Assembly: GCF_003234815.2 (NCBI RefSeq)
Contig: NZ_CP126279.1
Location: 186,001-250,000 of the forward strand
Direction of reading: 5' to 3'
Length of the DNA: 64,000 nt
Origin: Curtobacterium sp. MCBD17_035
GTDB lineage: Bacteria > Actinomycetota > Actinomycetes > Actinomycetales > Microbacteriaceae
The position numbers and the translations under genes were made by a program. Shown here piece after piece: positions 59,527-64,000 of this stretch (its first letter is position 1; the number at the start of each line of letters is the position of its first letter). The notes under the pieces are model-generated. The model did no database searches, was not told where the DNA came from, and was given only the letters and a program-made list of their open reading frames with translations.

Positions 59527-59606
59527 CACCCGGGGGTGGTGGGGCGTCCGCGACCCGATGACGAGGCTGGATCCCGGTGGTCACGGGAGCGTCCCGACCA
59601 CCGGGA
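59527..59606 (+). promoter_or_regulatory. Palindrome and leader hairpin upstream of the membrane protein/two-component operon
   Basis: CACCCGGGGGTGGTG (59527-59541) nearly equals the core of the palindrome at 9353-9374. Further down, TCCCGGTGGTC (59572-59582) pairs with GACCACCGGGA (59596-59606) to form a hairpin with an inner CGGGA/TCCCG stem. The right arm runs into the GGGAGGAG ribosome site, so the hairpin could mask it. Confidence 0.5.
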
Positions 59607-59619
59607 GGAGACCGTCGTC

Positions 59620-60120
59620 ATGACGCTGCAGGCCATCGGGAACATCGCGCTCGGACTCGCGCTCGTCGCGTTCCTCATGTACCGCCAGACCACCTGGCGC
59701 CGCGTCGACCCGACCCGGGTCTGGCGGATGCCGGTCGTCCTGGCCGGCGTCGGCGTGCTCTCGCTCACGCACAGCGGCGTGACCCGCGTCGGCACGGTGG
59801 ACGTCGCGCTCCTCGTGGTCGAGCTCGTGCTGTCGGCCGCCGTCGGTGCGGTGATGGGCACGATGACGCGGTTCCGGACCGTGGACGCAGGTGGCCCCGG
59901 GCGGCCGTCGTCCCTGGAGGCGCGGAGCGGCTGGACCGGCGCGGCGCTCTGGCTCGTCCTCGTCCTGGTCCGCGTCGGGATCGACGTCCTCGGGTCGCAG
60001 CTCGGCGCCGTCCTGCTCACCTCGACCGGGGTGGTCCTGCTCGGCATCGCGGCGAACCGGGCCGCCCGCGCGTTCGTCATCGACCGCCGGATCCCGCGCG
60101 GACCCCTCGTCCGGGCATGA
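59620..60120 (+). CDS. Membrane protein of unknown function preceding a two-component system (CcdC/DUF1453-like)
   Basis: A 166-residue protein with about four or five predicted helices, starting MTLQAIGNIALGLALVAFLM. It aligns by eye with the protein at 8806-9321 in its central AVG helix, the TR loop and the AALWLVL helix. A GGGAGGAG ribosome site lies at 59603-59610. The histidine kinase gene starts 8 bp after its stop, so it is probably the first gene of that operon and may be its sensor accessory or target. Confidence 0.72.
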   Translation: MTLQAIGNIALGLALVAFLMYRQTTWRRVDPTRVWRMPVVLAGVGVLSLTHSGVTRVGTVDVALLVVELVLSAAVGAVMGTMTRFRTVDAGGPGRPSSLEARSGWTGAALWLVLVLVRVGIDVLGSQLGAVLLTSTGVVLLGIAANRAARAFVIDRRIPRGPLVRA

Positions 60121-60127
60121 TGGAGCG

Positions 60128-61420
60128 GTGAACAGCGTGGGCCGCCCCGGCACCGGTTCGACCGACGCCCTGCTGACGGACCGCAACGGAGTCGGCTCCG
60201 CACTCAACCTCGTCGGCGTGGTCGTCGTCGCGTGGTCGACGGCCCGGTCCTTCGCCGGCGCGGACGTGCCCGTGCTCGTCGTGGTCGCCACCGGGGTCGC
60301 CCTGCTCGCGTGGGCCGTTCGGCTGTTCCTGCCCGGACGTGCCGGCCCGGCCGTCGCCGCGGTCGTGATGGTCCTCCTCGCCGCACCGGGCGTCATGGCG
60401 TCCTCGGCCGCCCTCGTCGCACCGATCATGGTCGCGCTCGTCGTCCTCGGAGCGGACCTCGCGCTGCCGGTGTGGCTCGGACCGTCGCTCGCCGCGGTCG
60501 CGGCCGTCATCGTCGCGGTCGTGGCGGCCGTCGAGGGCGTCCCGGCACTGGTCCTGCTCGGCGTGCTCGCGGGCCTCGCGGTGGCGGTCCTCATCGGGGT
60601 CAGCCGGCGGCAGGCCCGGCTCGCCAGGCGCCGGGAGGAAGCGCTCGCACACCGCGTCGCCGAGGCCGAGGCCGAGCAGCAGCGGTCCGCGTTGCTCGCC
60701 GACCGGGCTCGGGTCGCCCGCGACGTCCACGACGTCCTCGCGCACGGACTCGGCGGACTCGTCCTCCAGCTCGACGCGGTCGAGGCCCTCCTCGAGGCCG
60801 GGCGGACGGCCGAGGGCACCGCCAAGGCCGCCGATGCCCGCCGTCTCGCCGCGGACAGCCTGGTGGAGGCCCGGCGTGCGGTCGCGGCGCTCCACGATCC
60901 GGAGGGGAGGGACGGAGCCGCACCGTCCCTCCCCGCCGCGTCCGGCGCCGTCGCGACCCGCACCGCCATGTCCGGCAGCGACGTGTCCGGCGCCGCCACG
61001 TCCGGCCCTGTCGACGCCGGTGCCGCCGTGCCCGACCCTGGCGCATCGGGCGGCGGGCTCGTGCCCCTCGTGGCCGCGCACCGCTCGTTCGGCGGCGCCG
61101 TGCTCACCGAGGGCGACCTCTCGCTGCGGGACCTCGACGACGCGCACCGCGCGGTCGTCGTCGCCGCGGCCCGGGAGGCCCTGAGCAACGCCCGCAGGCA
61201 TGCGCCGGGAGCCACCGTGGAGCTCTCCGTCGTCCACGGTTCCGATGCCGTCGACGTGGTCGTCACGAACCCGCTCGCCAGCGGCGGCCACGGCCTGGTC
61301 GGCATGCGGGAGCGGTTCGCGGAGCTCGGCGACGGCTCGGTCGTCCGCGCCGATCGCACGGCGGGGGAGTTCGTCGTGTCGATGCACGTGCCCCACGTGG
61401 ACGGCGGCCCGCGCTCGTGA
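60128..61420 (+). CDS. Sensor histidine kinase, NarL/DesK type
   Basis: A 430-residue membrane histidine kinase. Several N-terminal helices (about residues 20-150) form the sensor, with no large extracellular domain. The HisKA_3 region is RARVARDVHDVLAHGLGGLV with phospho-accepting His201. The ATPase domain has AAREALSNARRHAP and GGHGLVGMRERFAELG. An Ala/Gly/Pro-rich linker of about 50 residues splits the two. The GTG at 60128 has GGAG four bases upstream. It overlaps the response regulator by four bases. The stimulus is unknown. Confidence 0.88.
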   Translation: MNSVGRPGTGSTDALLTDRNGVGSALNLVGVVVVAWSTARSFAGADVPVLVVVATGVALLAWAVRLFLPGRAGPAVAAVVMVLLAAPGVMASSAALVAPIMVALVVLGADLALPVWLGPSLAAVAAVIVAVVAAVEGVPALVLLGVLAGLAVAVLIGVSRRQARLARRREEALAHRVAEAEAEQQRSALLADRARVARDVHDVLAHGLGGLVLQLDAVEALLEAGRTAEGTAKAADARRLAADSLVEARRAVAALHDPEGRDGAAPSLPAASGAVATRTAMSGSDVSGAATSGPVDAGAAVPDPGASGGGLVPLVAAHRSFGGAVLTEGDLSLRDLDDAHRAVVVAAAREALSNARRHAPGATVELSVVHGSDAVDVVVTNPLASGGHGLVGMRERFAELGDGSVVRADRTAGEFVVSMHVPHVDGGPRS

Positions 61421-62166
61421 CCCCGATCCGCGTCCTCGTCGCCGACGACCAGGCGATCGTCCGCGACGGGCTCGTGACGGTCCTGTCGCTCCTGCCCGAC
61501 GTCGAGGTCGTCGGCGAGGCCGCCGACGGCGCCGCGGCACTCGCGCTCGTGGCGACGGAACGCCCCGACGTCGTCCTCATGGACCTCCGGATGCCCGGGG
61601 TGGACGGCGCGACGGCGACCGCTGCGATTCAGCGCGAGCACCCCGGGGTCCGCGTCCTCGTGCTCACGACCTTCGCGGACGACGCCTCGATCGTCACCGC
61701 GCTCCGTGCCGGGGCCCGCGGGTACCTGACGAAGGACGCGGGTCGGGCCGAACTCGCGGCGGCGGTCCGAGCCGTGGCGAGTGGGCAGACGACCCTGGAC
61801 GCGTCGGTGGCGGCGCTCCTCGTGGCGAACCTGCCGGACGCGACCGAGCCGACGACGGGCCTCCCGGCACCGGCGGCGCAGCCGGTGACCGGCGCCGCGG
61901 ATCCGGGCACGCACCCCCTGGCAGCGCCCTCGCGAGCGGCGGACCCGGCGACACCCGGGGCGCTCCGCACCCGCTGGCCGACGCTCACCCCGCGCGAGGC
62001 GGACGTGCTCGCGGCGATCGCGGCGGGTCGCACGAACCCGGAGATCGCCAGCGCGCTGTTCCTGACGGTCCCGACCGTGAAGTCGTACGTGAACCAGGTG
62101 TTCGCCAAGCTCGGCGTCCGCACCCGGGCCGAGGCGGTCGCGGTCGTCCTGTCCCCGCGCTCCTGA
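61417..62166 (+). CDS. LuxR/NarL-family response regulator
   Basis: A 249-residue response regulator. The receiver has the acidic pair Asp10-Asp11, phospho-acceptor Asp56 in VVLMDLRMPG and Lys106 in YLTKDAG. An Ala/Pro-rich linker (about 130-175) precedes the LuxR helix-turn-helix WPTLTPREADVLAAIAAGRT and VPTVKSYVNQVFAKLGVRT. The GTG at 61417 overlaps the kinase stop. It may bind the palindrome at 59527-59541 and possibly 9353-9374 (inference). Confidence 0.88.
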   Translation: MTPIRVLVADDQAIVRDGLVTVLSLLPDVEVVGEAADGAAALALVATERPDVVLMDLRMPGVDGATATAAIQREHPGVRVLVLTTFADDASIVTALRAGARGYLTKDAGRAELAAAVRAVASGQTTLDASVAALLVANLPDATEPTTGLPAPAAQPVTGAADPGTHPLAAPSRAADPATPGALRTRWPTLTPREADVLAAIAAGRTNPEIASALFLTVPTVKSYVNQVFAKLGVRTRAEAVAVVLSPRS

Positions 62167-62257
62167 CACCCCTCCGGCCCCTCCCACCCGAGCCGCCCCC
62201 CGGTGCGGAGCGTAGCCTCCGCTCGTCCCCCCACCCCGACCCGACAGGAGCACCCGC

Positions 62258-63229
<972 letters not shown>

Positions 63230-63253
63230 GGACGCGCGCCCCGACGGACGGAC

Positions 63254-63300
63254 GCGGGCAGCGCCTCCTGGCAGTGGGAATGCCGGGAGGCGCTGCCCGC
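63254..63300 (+). terminator. Strong hairpin terminator after the aldo/keto reductase gene
   Basis: A 20-bp stem (63254-63273 with 63281-63300, one G-T pair) with a 7-nt loop is followed by TTATA. It insulates the rpoB promoter region. Confidence 0.88.
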
Positions 63301-63337
63301 TTATACACTCCGGTGCGGATTCCGGTCAACTACGGAC

Positions 63338-63367
63338 TGGACAGCACCGAAACCGGCGACCTATGAT
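63338..63367 (+). promoter_or_regulatory. Probable rpoB promoter
   Basis: A -35-like TGGACA (63338-63343) and a near-consensus -10 TATGAT (63362-63367) are 18 bp apart. Transcription from about 63375 gives a leader of some 245 nt before the TTG start. An AT-rich -10 like this is rare in this window, fitting a strong housekeeping promoter. Confidence 0.6.
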
Positions 63368-63571
63368 AGAGGTTCGCGCTCCCTGGCATCGGTGTCGTCA
63401 TATTGCGGTCGACCAAGGCCCCTGGTGCAGCGCTCCGGCTCTACTCCGTATATGGCGGCGGGGGTGACGGAGCAGCTCGCCTGATCATCCCACACCGACT
63501 CATCGGACCCAGGTCCGACACGGTGCGGGGTGCCCACCCGGGGTCGCCGAGCGATCAGTCCATCCACCTAC

Positions 63572-63588
63572 ATACTGCCCGTCAGTAT
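63572..63588 (+). promoter_or_regulatory. Small inverted repeat in the rpoB leader
   Basis: ATACTG (63572-63577) and CAGTAT (63583-63588) flank CCCGT, 18 bp upstream of the CGGAGG ribosome site. It could be a leader hairpin or a protein site. The rest of the leader (63376-63571) shows nothing I can name. Confidence 0.4.
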
Positions 63589-63620
63589 CGGCCCGACGGG
63601 GCCATCCGGAGGTTACCCCC

Positions 63621-64000
63621 TTGGCTGCTGCGCCCAACGCATCCACCAACTCACCCAAGAACGGCCGCGCTCACCAGCGGCTCTCGTTCGCCAAGATCAA
63701 GGACACGCTCACCGTCCCCGATCTCCTCGCCCTCCAGACCGAGAGCTTCGACTGGCTCGTCGGCAACGACACCTGGAAGGCCCGCCTCGCCGAGGGGCAG
63801 GAGCAGGGTCGCACGGACCTCGCGCTCCACTCCGGGCTCGAGGAGATCTTCGAGGAGATCTCCCCGATCGAGGACCTGGGCGAGACCATGCAGCTCTCGT
63901 TCACGGCCCCCGAGCTCGAGGACCCCAAGTACTCGATCGACGAGTGCAAGGAGCGCGGCAAGACCTACGCCGCGCCGCTGTACGTCAACGCCGAGTTCAT
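63621..64000 (+). CDS. rpoB: RNA polymerase beta subunit, N-terminal part (runs off the right edge)
   Basis: The frame from TTG at 63621 gives [20 protein letters not shown] followed by [20 protein letters not shown] and the segment [16 protein letters not shown], the conserved opening of actinobacterial RpoB. CGGAGG at 63607-63612 is eight bases upstream, supporting the rare TTG start. About 126 residues are present, ending in the [10 protein letters not shown] region of the protrusion domain. RpoB forms the catalytic core with RpoC and is the rifampicin target. Confidence 0.95.
   Translation, partial: MAAAPNASTNSPKNGRAHQRLSFAKIKDTLTVPDLLALQTESFDWLVGNDTWKARLAEGQEQGRTDLALHSGLEEIFEEISPIEDLGETMQLSFTAPELEDPKYSIDECKERGKTYAAPLYVNAEF

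Overview
The window is 64 kb of very GC-rich DNA with short intergenic gaps, many 1-4 bp start/stop overlaps, GTG and TTG starts, and many start codons 6-8 bp after a -10 hexamer (leaderless transcripts). Together with a small protein family that I associate with Microbacteriaceae (46905-47234), this points to a plant- or soil-associated actinobacterium of that family. Curtobacterium would fit, but the genus is inference. No rRNA, tRNA, CRISPR array, transposon or prophage was seen.

Region 1 (1-21.2 kb) is a plant-sugar utilisation island. It holds a partial TetR regulator, an alditol-oxidase-like flavoenzyme, a LacI regulator divergent from a CUT1 ABC importer (two permeases and a lipoprotein, no ATPase), a GH35 beta-galactosidase, a GH36 alpha-galactosidase, a GH51 arabinofuranosidase, a second LacI regulator and an araB-araD-araA operon. 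A membrane protein, a hydrolase and a phospholipase-D-like protein are interspersed. The enzymes suit galactose- and arabinose-containing plant polymers such as arabinogalactan. Palindromic operators sit in the control regions, and one (GTGAGCGCTCAC) is shared by the oxidase gene and the ara operon.

Region 2 (21.2-32 kb) holds an Rpf-like cell-wall enzyme with a structured leader, a three-gene molybdoenzyme/flavin reductase/zinc-ribbon operon, a HAD mutase plus GH65 phosphorylase pair, and a folE-folP2-like-RibD-like run ending in a HAD phosphatase.

Region 3 (32-53 kb) is dominated by stress and DNA repair: DJ-1/PfpI, MOSC, Ada-AlkA with O6-alkylguanine methyltransferase, a MetE-like protein, Nei with the giant helicase Lhr, PadR, NUDIX-like, CsbD and a DEAD-box RNA helicase. 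Several small regulators and enzymes follow.

Region 4 (53-64 kb) holds a ComB-like protein, DUF427, an NRAMP transporter, CGNR, SprT-like and TPR proteins, a DUF4190-type protein, a spermidine-synthase-like protein, a membrane protein followed by a NarL-type two-component system, an aldo/keto reductase and the TTG-started 5' end of rpoB.

The best candidates for under-described biology are the folE/folP2/RibD-like operon, the cytoplasmic MsrP-like molybdoenzyme operon, the shared lac-like operator, a control palindrome common to two related membrane-protein genes, and short tandem or interleaved repeats in convergent intergenic regions.
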